Made by a program: the position numbers and the translations under genes. Source: Pseudomonas sp. dw_612 (lineage in GTDB: Bacteria > Pseudomonadota > Gammaproteobacteria > Pseudomonadales > Pseudomonadaceae). From it: a DNA stretch of 64,000 bases. The notes below the pieces were generated by a model. The model was given only the letters and a program-made list of their open reading frames with translations, ran no database searches and was not told the DNA's origin. Positions 9,558-20,331 of this stretch are shown here, one piece after another. Every line of letters starts with the position of its first letter. The stretch's first letter is position 1. Location of the stretch: NCBI RefSeq assembly GCF_018449725.1, contig NZ_JAAVVC010000003.1:372001-436000 (forward strand), in the 5' to 3' direction.

Positions 9558-9968
9558 ATGACCGTACCTTCCATCACCCTTACCCGTCTGGACGTGCAAC
9601 GTCTGGAGCGCCTGATCGACAGCCTGGATGACACGCTGCCGGGCGTTATCGCGCTGCAAACCGAACTGGATCGCGCCGATACACTGGTCGGTCACGATGA
9701 AGTGCCCGCCGATGTCGTGACCATGAATTCGCGCGTGCATTGCCGCGAAGAAATCAGTGGCAAGGACTACCACCTGACGCTGGTTTATCCCAAGGATGCC
9801 AATGCCGACGAAGGCAAGATTTCCATTCTGGCGCCGGTGGGCAGTGCCTTGCTCGGCCTGAAAGTCGGTCAGCACATCGACTGGCCGGCACCGGGCGGCA
9901 AGACGCTGAAGCTGACCCTGCTGGAAGTTGAATCACAGCCAGCCCATGGCGGCGACTTCCCGGAATAA
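9558..9968 (+). CDS. rnk: Regulator of nucleoside diphosphate kinase, Rnk
   Basis: This 136-residue protein has an N-terminal coiled-coil-like helix pair (residues 1-50) and a C-terminal GreA/GreB-type FKBP-like domain (MNSRVHCREEISGKDYHLTL, then SILAPVGSALLGLKVGQ). This is the Rnk family: it binds RNA polymerase but lacks the acidic fingertip of Gre factors. In Pseudomonas and E. coli it affects nucleoside diphosphate kinase levels. The ATG at 9558 has AAAGGAG upstream. It is convergent with cyaA, with 6 bases between the stop codons. Confidence 0.9.
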   Translation: MTVPSITLTRLDVQRLERLIDSLDDTLPGVIALQTELDRADTLVGHDEVPADVVTMNSRVHCREEISGKDYHLTLVYPKDANADEGKISILAPVGSALLGLKVGQHIDWPAPGGKTLKLTLLEVESQPAHGGDFPE

Positions 9969-9974
9969 ATCCCC

Positions 9975-12821
9975 TCAGGCCTGCTCCAGCGCTTCGTTCA
10001 ACGCGCGCTCCAGGTCGGCCTTGTAGCGCAGATACAAATTGCTTGAACTCTGCCCATCACCGAGCAGGCCCGAGAGGTCCAGGTCGGTGATGTAGCAGCG
10101 GTAGCGCTCTGTCTCGCGGCGCTGATCGATGATTTCCCGGGCGACCACGCTAAACAGCTGATCGCCAAACTCCAGTTCCGAAAACTCCCGCTGATTGCAA
10201 TACAACGTGACCTGCACCTGACCCGGTGCGGCTTTGCCGATGATCGCCTGCACGTCGTAGAACGGTTTGTTGACCGGCGTTTGCGGCGCTGGCCGCGCTT
10301 CGACCCGACGTGCGCGTCCGGAACCGGATGGCAATAACTGGTAATACAAAGTTTCGAGGCTCAGGGGCTGGGCGGCATCCATCGGCAGCAAGGCGTCCCG
10401 GCGATACTGGATCGATTGCAGGAAGCGTTGCAGCGGCACCAACAGGCTTTGCTCGTCGTGATAGGGCAGGCGCTGCTGCCACAGCGCATTGAATTCATCC
10501 AGCACATACAGATCGGCCTGCTGCTCGTTGATCCGGTAGAACACCTGAATGCATTCGGGCTGGCCCATCGGCAACAGCAACGCGAGGTCTTGTTCTTCGA
10601 GGGCCATCGGGTCCAGATGCAGCGGGCTGTAGCTCGCCAGCTCTTCGCCCAGGTAGTCGAACAGCGCCGGCAGAGTGGCGAGGGCGATGTGATTGACCTG
10701 GCCGGGGACCAGTTCCAGCACGTGATAATGCTGCTGGACCTGAATCAGATAGCGATGATTGAGTTTGCTCAACAGCAGGTTTTGCGCGGTATCGAGGATT
10801 TCTTCGACCCGGCGCGCGATAAATTGAGCGCGGTTGTGGCAGAAACAACGGACCCGCAAGCGCGGTTGATCCAGGCCTTTGGGCAGGTTGTTGAGGTAAT
10901 CGCGCAGGCAGTCGAGCAGCGCGTGCGGCCCGTCATAGCGGCTGACCAGTACTTCGTTCCAACTGTTGAGCGTGACTTGATCCAGTGTCAGCACCAGGTT
11001 TTCCCGCACGCCGGCGTAACTCAGGGAGTCGGTGCGCTCGGTGGTCATCAGGATGTTCAAGTCGCGGTGATGCTTGAGCGGATCGACGCCGACATTCACC
11101 AGGATCAGCACTTCGTTGGGCACGGCGGCGCGCAGTAATGGCTCCTCGGCAACGGTGCTCAGGGGCAGGGCGACGCTTTGTTGCAGGCTGCCGAGCAGGT
11201 TGAACAGTTCGAATTCGCTCAAATCGCTGGTGCCGGGGTGCAAGGCCAGGCGCGTGCTGCTGTCGATCACGCCGTTGCGGTGGCACCAGGTCAGCAGTTC
11301 GAGCAGTTGGCGGCTGCGTTTGATCGGCGCGAAATGCTCCCATTCATGGGCGTTCAGGCTGCCGTTGTATAAGCCCCATTGGGTTTGCCCAGGTTCTTTC
11401 TTGTTCGGTGCCTGCACCAGCGTGAGCGTGTCTTCAGCCAGGTCCGGGGCAATGCCCGGGTTGATGAATTCGACCTTGTCGGCCTTACGCTCGAACGCCG
11501 CGTACAACCGCCGACCGAGCACATTGAGGTCGCGCTTGTTGATCAGGCTGACGGTTTGCTCGGTGCGGGCGAACTGGGTCAGGAAGCGGTAGCTGTAATT
11601 CAATTCGTTGACCAGCGCTCGGCGTTCGGCGCTGACCTGGCGGACTTTCCACTGGCTGCGGCTGTCGAGCAGCGCCAGTTGCCGTTGATCCCAGTGCCAT
11701 TCGCTGGCCAGGCGTTCCAGCAGCGAACGCTGCCAACTCGCGGTGCGACTGTTGCTGCCGGTGAGCTTGCGATTAACCTTCAGGTACAGCGCGCGGCGCA
11801 CCAATTCCAGACGCTCCGGTTCGCCACGGGCGGTCAAGTATTCCTCGATGCGCCGGTAGACCACGATGTACGGGTCCAGCTCATCGAGGTCCAGCCGATT
11901 GGCGAACACCGCCTGCTTGAAACGCAGGCTCAGGCAGTGGACCTTGGGGTGTTCGCTGGCGTAGACCTCGGTCAGCAGCAGTTTGAGCACCGACTTGTAC
12001 GGCGACTCGATGCCCTTGAACAACTGCCAGAGTCCGGCGCCGATGAATTCTCCCGGCGGAATGTGCGCCAGATGCCCCAGGTCCAGGGTTTCGTCGGCGC
12101 GGATGAAACGCTTGGAAATCAGCGTGTGGGTGTACTGGAGGTAACCCGCCTCTTCGTAGACGGGCACCAGCCACCAGATCGGCGTGCGCCCGGCCAGCCA
12201 GATCGCGGTGCGATAAAACTCGTCCAGCAACAGATAGTGCTGAGTGGTGCCGCAGTCTTCGGAACTCAGTTGTGTATCCCGTTCCCCGTGCATGAAACGG
12301 GTCGGGTCAATCAGGAAGAAATGCGCCTCGGCGCCCTGGCTGGCGGCCCAGGTTTCGAGCAACTGGCATTTTTTGCGCAGCTCGTTGAGTTCGTTTTCGC
12401 TCAAGTCCGGGCCGTGGCAGACCCACACGTCCATGTCGCTCTGATCGGCCTGGGCCAGGGTGCCGAGGCTGCCCATCAGGAACAGGCCATGAATCGGTCG
12501 CGGCGGATTGCTGCCGTGGCGCGGTTTGTAGGAGAACGAACGGGTCAGGCGCTGGGCTTCGGCGAGGGTGTTGGTGTCGGGTTCGTAATTCGACAGCCCG
12601 GCCGGCGTGCTGCCGGAAACGTAACCGGGCAACAGCGGATGATTGACGTGGAAAAACAGCGGCAGCAGGGTCAACACCCCTTGTTGGCGCGTCGACAATC
12701 CTTCCATGGCGCGGGCCATGCGGCCTTCGTTGAGTTTCAGAAAACGGGCGCGCAGCTGACTGAGAACCTTACGGTCGATTCCCTCGTCCAGATCGGGGCG
12801 GATTTCATGGGTGCGGGTCAT
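9975..12821 (-). CDS. cyaA: Class I adenylate cyclase CyaA
   Basis: The 948-residue protein makes cAMP from ATP. The nucleotidyltransferase core lies at about residues 90-200: GSLGTLAQADQSDMDVWVCH holds the Gly-Ser and the two metal-binding Asp residues (SDMDVW), followed by FFLIDPTRFMHGE. The long C-terminal regulatory part is present, so the length is complete. Class I cyclases are typical of gamma-proteobacteria and feed CRP/Vfr-type regulators. The start at 12821 gives the family N-terminus (MTRTHEIRPDLDEGIDRKVL). The nearest upstream gene on the same strand starts at 13249, with a hairpin between. Confidence 0.95.
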   Translation of the reverse strand: MTRTHEIRPDLDEGIDRKVLSQLRARFLKLNEGRMARAMEGLSTRQQGVLTLLPLFFHVNHPLLPGYVSGSTPAGLSNYEPDTNTLAEAQRLTRSFSYKPRHGSNPPRPIHGLFLMGSLGTLAQADQSDMDVWVCHGPDLSENELNELRKKCQLLETWAASQGAEAHFFLIDPTRFMHGERDTQLSSEDCGTTQHYLLLDEFYRTAIWLAGRTPIWWLVPVYEEAGYLQYTHTLISKRFIRADETLDLGHLAHIPPGEFIGAGLWQLFKGIESPYKSVLKLLLTEVYASEHPKVHCLSLRFKQAVFANRLDLDELDPYIVVYRRIEEYLTARGEPERLELVRRALYLKVNRKLTGSNSRTASWQRSLLERLASEWHWDQRQLALLDSRSQWKVRQVSAERRALVNELNYSYRFLTQFARTEQTVSLINKRDLNVLGRRLYAAFERKADKVEFINPGIAPDLAEDTLTLVQAPNKKEPGQTQWGLYNGSLNAHEWEHFAPIKRSRQLLELLTWCHRNGVIDSSTRLALHPGTSDLSEFELFNLLGSLQQSVALPLSTVAEEPLLRAAVPNEVLILVNVGVDPLKHHRDLNILMTTERTDSLSYAGVRENLVLTLDQVTLNSWNEVLVSRYDGPHALLDCLRDYLNNLPKGLDQPRLRVRCFCHNRAQFIARRVEEILDTAQNLLLSKLNHRYLIQVQQHYHVLELVPGQVNHIALATLPALFDYLGEELASYSPLHLDPMALEEQDLALLLPMGQPECIQVFYRINEQQADLYVLDEFNALWQQRLPYHDEQSLLVPLQRFLQSIQYRRDALLPMDAAQPLSLETLYYQLLPSGSGRARRVEARPAPQTPVNKPFYDVQAIIGKAAPGQVQVTLYCNQREFSELEFGDQLFSVVAREIIDQRRETERYRCYITDLDLSGLLGDGQSSSNLYLRYKADLERALNEALEQA

Positions 12822-12954
12822 GTCAGCTCAAACCGGCTCGCGAAGCTCGGACGTAGGGGTCTGCGGATGAGGGGCAGTTTAGCGCCTCGGCTCCGGGACA
12901 TTTAAGCTGTATTTGTATTTCTGGCGTCAAATTTCTATCGCGAAGCGACAAGCT

Positions 12955-12990
12955 GCCCGCGGAAATCCCGTAGCGGGGGTTTCCGTGGGC
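12955..12990. repeat. Strong hairpin between TIGR02647 gene and cyaA
   Basis: GCCCGCGGAAATCCC pairs with GGGGTTTCCGTGGGC around a 5-base loop (one mismatch, compensated G-T pairs). No T-run follows on either strand. It could be an RNA-stabilising or weak terminating structure after the TIGR02647 gene. Confidence 0.6.
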
Positions 12991-13003
12991 GATGCGATGA
13001 CTT

Positions 13004-13249
13004 TTAGGCTGTTTCCTGAACGCTCAAAATGGTCAGAACGGTTTGTACATTTTGCGCGGCGTCACGACCCAGGCTGGTCAGGTAACCGCCATCGGGCTGG
13101 TCGATCAGTTCTTTTTCGTACAGGCGTTGGGCGGCGGCAATGGCTTTCGGGGCAGCGGTCTGATGAATTTTCAAACCTTCCTGGGAACTGTCCAGGTTGA
13201 AGAGGGCGAGGATTTCCAGTTCGGCAACCAACTCAGGGGTAAGCGACAT
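13004..13249 (-). CDS. TIGR02647 family small protein
   Basis: The 81-residue product starts MSLTPELVAELEILALFNL. Its middle (AAPKAIAAAQRLYEKELI) and end (GGYLTSLGRDAAQNVQTVLTIL) match the TIGR02647 family, small all-helical proteins of gamma-proteobacteria with a winged-helix look (the LTSLGR segment). Function is unknown. It lies in the conserved position between cyaA and argH. Confidence 0.8.
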   Translation of the reverse strand: MSLTPELVAELEILALFNLDSSQEGLKIHQTAAPKAIAAAQRLYEKELIDQPDGGYLTSLGRDAAQNVQTVLTILSVQETA

Positions 13250-13426
13250 AAGGACTCCAGACTTTCTAGGAATTGGACGACAGCGCCCCTAAGGTGAGCC
13301 CACTCGTGCGGCATGTCCAGTGCTGGCAGCAGGGTTTTTTCGCCTCGGGAAGCATTCCCCGATAACGGGGTGCGTACCAGTGTAGACAGGGTCTGGGGAA
13401 AGGCAGGAAGGATGGGTGACAAATTG

Positions 13427-13516
13427 TGTGGGAGAGGGCTTGCTCGCGAATGCGGTGTGTCAGGCGCCAACAATGTTGACTGACATACCGCATTCGCGAG
13501 CAAGCCCGCTCCCACA
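13427..13516. repeat. REPIN: paired inverted REP elements
   Basis: The left arm (TGTGGGAGAGGGCTTGCTCG) differs by one base from the consensus. The right arm ends at 13516, eleven bases from the stop of the next minus-strand gene. Confidence 0.88.
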
Positions 13517-13526
13517 AGGGATTCGC

Positions 13527-13811
13527 TTACTTCTTTTCTGGCGGCAACTCTGGCAGCGCGCGCAACGCGGTTTCGTACCATTCGGTGTTAAACGCGCGGT
13601 CTTCTTCGAGGATCGCGTCGATTTCCACCGCCAGCACATGGGCCATCAGGTTGAGGATTTCTTCACGCTCGTAACCCACCAGGGTCAGTTTGTTGAAGGT
13701 TGCCTTGGCGGCCGGCGGGTTGTCGCTTTCGATCTGGTTTTCAATCGCTTCGATCAGGGTGTTCTCGGCGAATTCTTCTTCGTCGATCTCGATGTCTGTT
13801 GGCTCGCTCAT
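13527..13811 (-). CDS. Conserved hypothetical acidic protein
   Basis: This 94-residue, acidic protein starts MSEPTDIEIDEEEFAENTL and contains a helical middle with KLTLVGYEREEILNLMAHVL. I do not recognise a named domain. The even codon use, the clean Shine-Dalgarno (GAGGAG, about 8 bases upstream) and the position, conserved in Pseudomonas, support a real gene. No signal peptide, membrane helix or catalytic motif is seen. Confidence 0.75.
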   Translation of the reverse strand: MSEPTDIEIDEEEFAENTLIEAIENQIESDNPPAAKATFNKLTLVGYEREEILNLMAHVLAVEIDAILEEDRAFNTEWYETALRALPELPPEKK

Positions 13812-13935
13812 GGCAGGCTCCTCAAGTTAAGGCGGGCAGTTTACCTGCATTCAGCGCTGTGATGCTGCTGGCAAGAAACGCCCGGGCGTTCTATAAACAG
13901 GCACTGCCCACCCCGCACGGCCTGGAGGCTTTGTG

Positions 13936-14595
13936 ATGCTCAAGCTTTATGGATTTTCCGTCAGCAACTACTACAACATGGTGAAACTGGCGCTGCTGGA
14001 GAAGGGACTGCCATTCGAAGAAGTGCTGTTTTACCCCGGCCCGAGTCCCGAGGCACTGGCCATCAGCCCCCGCGGCAAGGTGCCGGTGCTGGGTGTGGAA
14101 CAGGGTTTCGTCAACGAAACCGCCGTCATTCTCGAGCACATCGAGCAAACCCAAAAAGGTACACCGCTGCTGCCGAGCGATCCTTTCGAGCGTTCACAAG
14201 CCCTGGCGCTGGCCAAGGAAATCGAGCTGTACATCGAACTGCCGGGCCGCGCCTGTTACGGCGAAGCCTTTTTCGGCTCGCCCGTGCCGGACGCGATCAA
14301 GGACAAAACCAAAGCCGAATTGTTGCTGGGCTTTGCCTCGCTGGGCAGGCACGGCAAGTTCGCCCCTTATGTAGCGGGTGACAGCCTGAGCATTGCGGAT
14401 TTGTATTTCCTCTACAGCGTGCCGCTGGCCTGTGCAGTCGGGCAGAAGCTGTTCGGGATCGACCTGTTGGCCGAGATGCCGGCGGCCAAGGCGTTGCTGG
14501 AACGTCTGGAGCAGAACCCGCATGTGCAGCGGATTGCGGCGGACAAGGAGGCGGCGATGCCAGCGTTTTTAGCGATGGTCGCGTCCAAGAAGTAG
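13936..14595 (+). CDS. Glutathione S-transferase family protein
   Basis: The 219-residue product has the N-terminal thioredoxin-like GST domain (MLKLYGFSVSNYYNMVKLAL; the cis-Pro segment is GKVPVLGVEQGFVNETAVILEHIE). A helical C-terminal domain follows with the N-capping motif SIADLYFLYSVPLA. The substrate cannot be told. The ATG at 13936 is chosen over the GTG at 13933 because GGAGG lies seven bases upstream. It stands alone, between two minus-strand genes. Confidence 0.9.
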   Translation: MLKLYGFSVSNYYNMVKLALLEKGLPFEEVLFYPGPSPEALAISPRGKVPVLGVEQGFVNETAVILEHIEQTQKGTPLLPSDPFERSQALALAKEIELYIELPGRACYGEAFFGSPVPDAIKDKTKAELLLGFASLGRHGKFAPYVAGDSLSIADLYFLYSVPLACAVGQKLFGIDLLAEMPAAKALLERLEQNPHVQRIAADKEAAMPAFLAMVASKK

Positions 14596-14621
14596 GTTTT
14601 TGTAGCGTCTTTTAAACCGCA

Positions 14622-14715
14622 TTCGCGAGCAAGCCCGCTCCCACAGTGAATCTTTGGTGTTCACACAATGTGTGTCCACCGCCAATCCAATGTGGGAGCG
14701 GGCTTGCTCGCGAAG
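14622..14715. repeat. REP pair, inward-out orientation
   Basis: Here the order is reversed: the right-arm sequence (TTCGCGAGCAAGCCCGCTCC) comes first and TGTGGGAGCGGGCTTGCTCG follows, with about 45 bases between. It sits in the gap between convergent GST and argH genes. Confidence 0.88.
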
Positions 14716-14726
14716 CTTTTGGCGGT

Positions 14727-16121
<1,395 letters not shown>

Positions 16122-16209
16122 GAATTCGCTCGTATCGGCTTGAAGAAAGTTGGCGTTGAACGCTGTGGCGGATAATAACAGGGTTGCCAATCCTGTCGCT
16201 GACACTGGT

Positions 16210-16585
16210 CGATACGTTTTTTTCTCATGCGCAGGCCCATACTCGAAGGAACGCCAGAGAGAATTGCGCAACGATATTTTTCATTTGAGCAATATCGCGC
16301 CGGCAACCGTCTACAGTTGGACAGTAGGAACAGCGCACTTCTGTGCGCCGCCGCTGCCTATAAAAAGAGGGGGTGTTCGTATTGTGTATCAGCAAACCCT
16401 ACGGCGATGCCTCGCCAACGCGGGCCTGGGCCGCCAATCGCCCCGCAGATGAAAATTTAGCCGCCGGTCTCGCGGCACTTTTTGGCCCTCGCGCCAGTCT
16501 TAGCGTGGATCGCGGTGACGGATGTCACTTCACCTGTCTACGCTATCCTTGTGCGAGACTCACGCAGGAATCCAGCGCAATATGA
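16210..16585 (+). pseudogene. algZ: Remnant of sensor kinase gene algZ (fimS)
   Basis: Two fragments of a LytS-type histidine kinase lie between argH and algR in different frames. The first (frame of 16227, about 16227-16310) reads [17 protein letters not shown], the segment that follows the phospho-accepting His box in this family. The second (frame of 16373, 16373-16585) reads VFVLCISKPYG, then LAALFGPRASLSVDRGDG and a C-terminal LRYPCARLTQ, matching the end of AlgZ. Between them the part that holds most of the ATP-binding domain is gone, and the frame has TAG and TAA codons (16325, 16361). The N-terminal membrane region and the His box are absent. The final TGA overlaps the algR ATG (ATGA), as expected of the old algZ-algR coupling. 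Similarity is judged by eye against the remembered AlgZ sequence. Confidence 0.82.
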
Positions 16586-17328
16586 ATGTCCTGATCGTTG
16601 ATGACGAACCCCTAGCCCGCGAGCGCCTGAGCCGAATGGTCGGCGAACTCGAGGGATACAGTGTCATGGAACCCGGTGCCACGAACGGCGAAGAGGCGTT
16701 GGCGCTGATCGACAGTCACAAGCCGGATATCGTGTTGCTCGATATCCGCATGCCAGGCCTCGATGGCCTGCAAGTGGCTGCGCGGTTGTGCGAACGCGAA
16801 ACACCGCCCGCCGTGGTGTTTTGCGCCGGCCCCGATGAATTTGCCGTGGAAGCGTTGCAGGCCAGTGGCGTGGGTTATCTGGTCAAGCCGGTGCGAACCG
16901 AGTTGTTGCTCGAAGCCTTGAAGAAGGCCGAGCGGCCCAATCGGGTCCAGCTTGCCGCCCTGACGCGCCCGGCTGCCGAAACCGGCAGCGGCCCGCGCAG
17001 CCACATCAGTGCCCGTACCCGTAAAGGCATTGAACTGATCCCGTTGGGTCAGGTGGTCTACTTTATTGCCGACCATAAATACGTGACCTTGCGCCACGAA
17101 GGCGGCGAAGTGCTGCTGGACGAACCGCTCAAGGCCCTTGAAGACGAATTCGGCGACCGTTTCGTGCGGATCCACCGCAACGCTCTGGTCGCCCGCGAGC
17201 GCATCGAACGCCTGCAACGCACACCGCTGGGGCATTTCCAGCTGTTCCTTAAAGGCCTGAATGGCGATGCGCTGATTGTCAGCCGCCGTCACGTGGCTGG
17301 CGTGCGCAAGATGATGCAACAGCTTTAA
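16582..17328 (+). CDS. algR: LytTR response regulator AlgR
   Basis: The 248-residue product has a receiver domain (1-115) with the acidic pocket D7/D8, the phospho-acceptor Asp54 (VLLDIRMPG) and the Lys of YLVKPVRTE. A LytTR DNA-binding domain (about 140-248) follows, with ELIPLGQVVYFIADHKYV and FVRIHRNALVARERI. In Pseudomonas AlgR controls alginate, twitching and virulence genes and is normally phosphorylated by AlgZ/FimS. The domain structure here is complete, but the cognate kinase gene just upstream is a remnant. The ATG at 16582 gives the family N-terminus (MNVLIVDDEP). hemC follows 138 bases downstream. Confidence 0.95.
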   Translation: MNVLIVDDEPLARERLSRMVGELEGYSVMEPGATNGEEALALIDSHKPDIVLLDIRMPGLDGLQVAARLCERETPPAVVFCAGPDEFAVEALQASGVGYLVKPVRTELLLEALKKAERPNRVQLAALTRPAAETGSGPRSHISARTRKGIELIPLGQVVYFIADHKYVTLRHEGGEVLLDEPLKALEDEFGDRFVRIHRNALVARERIERLQRTPLGHFQLFLKGLNGDALIVSRRHVAGVRKMMQQL

Positions 17329-17466
17329 TCCGCCGTTCACAGGCGGATCCCACACCCGATTGCCGGACGTTGAAGGCCAGGGAGGCCGAGCAGTTCCTGA
17401 TACAAGTCAAAGTGGATTTGGCTGAGCTGTTATTATCCGCCGTATCTATTCAGTACGGATTGATCC

Positions 17467-18408
17467 ATGTCCTCTCGCGAAATCCGCATCGCCACCCGTA
17501 AAAGTGCGTTGGCCCTCTGGCAGGCCGAATACGTCAAAGCTCGCCTGGAAGCAGCCCATCCGGGCCTGATCGTGACGCTGGTGCCCATGGTCAGTCGCGG
17601 CGACAAGCTGCTCGACTCGCCACTCTCGAAAATCGGCGGCAAGGGCCTGTTCGTCAAGGAACTGGAAACCGCGCTGCTGGAAAACGAAGCCGACATCGCC
17701 GTGCACTCGATGAAAGACGTGCCGATGGACTTCCCTGAAGGCCTTGGTCTGTTCTGCATCTGCGAGCGCGAAGACCCGCGCGATGCCTTCGTTTCCAACA
17801 CCTACGCCAGCCTGGATGAACTGCCCCAAGGCAGCATCGTCGGCACGTCCAGCCTGCGCCGTCAGGCCCAGCTGCTGACCCGTCGTCCGGACCTGGAAAT
17901 CCGCTTCCTGCGCGGCAACGTCAACACGCGCCTGGCCAAGCTCGATGCCGGTGAATACGACGCCATTATTCTTGCCGCGGCGGGCCTGATTCGCCTGGGC
18001 TTCGAAGACCGCATCACCTCGGCCATCAGCGTCGACGACAGTCTGCCGGCCGGTGGCCAGGGCGCGGTCGGCATCGAGTGTCGTAGCGTCGACAGCGAAA
18101 TCCACGCTTTGTTGGCGCCGCTGCATCACCAGGACACCGCCACCCGCGTCATCGCCGAACGTGCCCTCAACAAGCACTTGAATGGCGGCTGCCAGGTGCC
18201 GATCGCCTGCTACGCCGTGCTTGAAGGCGATCAGATCTGGTTGCGTGGTCTGGTCGGTGATCCGAGTGGTGGCCTGCTACTCAACGCCGAGGCCCGTGCG
18301 CCGCGCAGTGACGCCGAAACCCTGGGTGTGCAGGTCGCCGAAGACCTGCTGAACCAGGGCGCCGGTGACATTCTGAAAGCGGTCTACGGCGAGGCAGGTC
18401 ACGAGTGA
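17467..18408 (+). CDS. hemC: Porphobilinogen deaminase
   Basis: HemC joins four porphobilinogen units into hydroxymethylbilane. The 313-residue protein starts [19 protein letters not shown]. It has [22 protein letters not shown] (the catalytic loop), [13 protein letters not shown] (the catalytic Asp), [10 protein letters not shown] and the dipyrromethane-cofactor cysteine, Cys242, in LNGGCQVPI. It is the first gene of the hemC-hemD-hemX-hemY cluster; hemD overlaps its stop by 4 bases. Confidence 0.97.
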   Translation: MSSREIRIATRKSALALWQAEYVKARLEAAHPGLIVTLVPMVSRGDKLLDSPLSKIGGKGLFVKELETALLENEADIAVHSMKDVPMDFPEGLGLFCICEREDPRDAFVSNTYASLDELPQGSIVGTSSLRRQAQLLTRRPDLEIRFLRGNVNTRLAKLDAGEYDAIILAAAGLIRLGFEDRITSAISVDDSLPAGGQGAVGIECRSVDSEIHALLAPLHHQDTATRVIAERALNKHLNGGCQVPIACYAVLEGDQIWLRGLVGDPSGGLLLNAEARAPRSDAETLGVQVAEDLLNQGAGDILKAVYGEAGHE

Positions 18409-19172
18409 CCGGTTGGCGTCTGCTGCTGACGCGCCCCGTGGATGAGTCGGCGGCGCTGAGCAGCGTGCTGGCCGAGAGCGGGATTTTCAGCAGCTGTCTG
18501 CCGCTTTTGGAGATCGAGCCGATTGCCGCCTCTGACACAATGCGCAGGGTGATCCGGGATCTGGATCGCTACTGTGCGGTGGTTGTGGTGAGCAAACCGG
18601 CGGCCCGGTTCGGCATCGATCTGCTGCGCCAGCATTGGCCGCAGCCACCGCAGCAGAAGTGGTTCAGTGTGGGCGCCGCGACCGCACAACTCCTCAAGGA
18701 TTTCGGGCTCGATGTGAGCTTCCCGGCCGAGGGCGATGACAGCGAAGCCTTGCTTGAACTTCCCGAGTTGCGCGAGGCTATTGCGCGGCCTGATCCACGC
18801 GTGCTGATCATGCGCGGGGAGGGCGGCCGTGAGTTGCTGGCTGAGCGTTTGCGCGAGCTTGGTGCTAGTGTCGAGTATCTGGAGTTGTACCGTCGCGGCT
18901 TGCCGCACTATACGACGACTGCACTGCCGGACCGGATTGAAGCGGAACGCTTGAACGGGCTGGTGGTCAGCAGTGGACAGGGTTTCGAGCACCTGCACCA
19001 GTTGGCCGGTGATGTCTGGCCACGGTTGGCGCAGTTGCCGTTGTTTGTTCCAAGCCCAAGGGTCGCTGAGCTGGCACGTGCCGCCGGGGCCCAAACAGTT
19101 GTGGATTGTCGTGGCGCGAATGCCACGGCTTTGCTGACGGCGTTACGGGAGCAACCCGTACCCGTTCTCTAA
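18405..19172 (+). CDS. hemD: Uroporphyrinogen-III synthase
   Basis: HemD cyclises hydroxymethylbilane with D-ring inversion. This family is poorly conserved; the 255-residue product matches in length and in its few motifs ([13 protein letters not shown] at the start, [29 protein letters not shown], and [13 protein letters not shown]). Translation starts at GTG 18405, overlapping the hemC stop (GTGA), so the two are coupled. Confidence 0.93.
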   Translation: MTGWRLLLTRPVDESAALSSVLAESGIFSSCLPLLEIEPIAASDTMRRVIRDLDRYCAVVVVSKPAARFGIDLLRQHWPQPPQQKWFSVGAATAQLLKDFGLDVSFPAEGDDSEALLELPELREAIARPDPRVLIMRGEGGRELLAERLRELGASVEYLELYRRGLPHYTTTALPDRIEAERLNGLVVSSGQGFEHLHQLAGDVWPRLAQLPLFVPSPRVAELARAAGAQTVVDCRGANATALLTALREQPVPVL

Positions 19173-19188
19173 TGCAAAGGATGGATAC

Positions 19189-20331
19189 GTGAGCGAAACA
19201 GTCTTGCCTAAAGATGACGTGCAGCCGGTGCTTGATGCGCCCGTTGAAACTCCACCACCTGCTGCGGTGCAGCGTAGAGGCAATGGACTCGCAATCGTCG
19301 CCCTGTTGCTGGGCGCGGCCGGTGTTGCCGTCGGCGGTTGGGGCGTGTGGCAAGTGCGCCACCTGCAGGCCAATACCCAGCAGCAGTTGAGTGAAGTTCA
19401 GGCGCTGAACGATCAGGCTCAAAGCCTCAAGCTTAATGATCAACGCCTGACCGCACGCCTCGAACAACTGCCGGCCGCCGATGAGCTGGAAGACCGCCGC
19501 CGTCTGGTGACGCAGTTGCAAGGTGATCAGCAACGCCTGAATCAGAAACTGGAAACCGTCCTCGGTGCCAGCCGCAAGGATTGGCGTCTGGCCGAGGCCG
19601 AGCATCTGCTGCGTCTGGCCAGCCTGCGTCTGTCCGCGTTGCAAGACATCAGCAGCGCCCAGGCCCTGGTGCAGGGCGCCGACGAGATTCTCCGCGAACA
19701 GAACGATCCCGGCGCTTTCGCCGCCCGCGAGCAGGTGGCCAAGACCCTGCTGGCCTTGCGCAGCACCGAGCAGCCGGACCGCACCGGGTTGTACCTGAAA
19801 CTGGGTGCGTTGCGCGATCAAGTGATCAACCTCACTGAACTGGCGCCGGAGTACAAGGACCGTGGCGAATCCCTGCTGGGCCTCACCGCCGATGGCGACG
19901 GCGCCAGTCGTTGGGCCCAATGGTGGGATCAGGTCTCGCGCTACATCCGCATCGATTTCAACGCCGATAAAAATGTCCGGCCGCTGTTGGCCGGGCAGAG
20001 CCTGAGCCAGGTGCGCCTGGCCTTGAGCCTGGCGCTGGAGCAGGCGCAGTGGGCCGCGCTCAATGGTCAGGCGTCGGTGTACACCCAGGCGCTGACTGAG
20101 GCGCGGGATGTGCTCAAGGGTAATTTCAACCCGGACAATCCGCAGAGCAAAGTGATGCAGGAACAGGTTGCCGAGCTGAGCACACAACCGGTCACCGTCA
20201 TCACGCCAGACCTGACCGGCACACTGAGCGCGGTTCAGGCATACCTTGAGCGCCGCAATGTCAGTGCCGAGGACTCGATCAAACCGCTGGCCAAACCTGC
20301 CGCGAACACTGCGCAGGAGGCCACGCCATGA
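19189..20331 (+). CDS. hemX: HemX-like membrane protein
   Basis: This 380-residue protein has a cytoplasmic N-terminal tail (Pro-rich), one membrane helix (about residues 30-52, LAIVALLLGAAGVAVGGWGVW) and a long periplasmic part, with a coiled coil (about 55-125, LQANTQQQLSEVQALNDQ). This is the HemX family found beside hemC-hemD and often misannotated as a uroporphyrinogen methyltransferase. The protein carries no methyltransferase motif. Its role in haem synthesis is not established. The GTG at 19189 is preceded by AAAGGA. hemY overlaps its stop by 4 bases. Confidence 0.88.
   Translation: MSETVLPKDDVQPVLDAPVETPPPAAVQRRGNGLAIVALLLGAAGVAVGGWGVWQVRHLQANTQQQLSEVQALNDQAQSLKLNDQRLTARLEQLPAADELEDRRRLVTQLQGDQQRLNQKLETVLGASRKDWRLAEAEHLLRLASLRLSALQDISSAQALVQGADEILREQNDPGAFAAREQVAKTLLALRSTEQPDRTGLYLKLGALRDQVINLTELAPEYKDRGESLLGLTADGDGASRWAQWWDQVSRYIRIDFNADKNVRPLLAGQSLSQVRLALSLALEQAQWAALNGQASVYTQALTEARDVLKGNFNPDNPQSKVMQEQVAELSTQPVTVITPDLTGTLSAVQAYLERRNVSAEDSIKPLAKPAANTAQEATP

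Noticed and set aside
16227-16460. A separate small gene upstream of algR
   Set aside because: It reads as part of the degraded algZ (RYFSFEQYR motif) and then runs out of frame.
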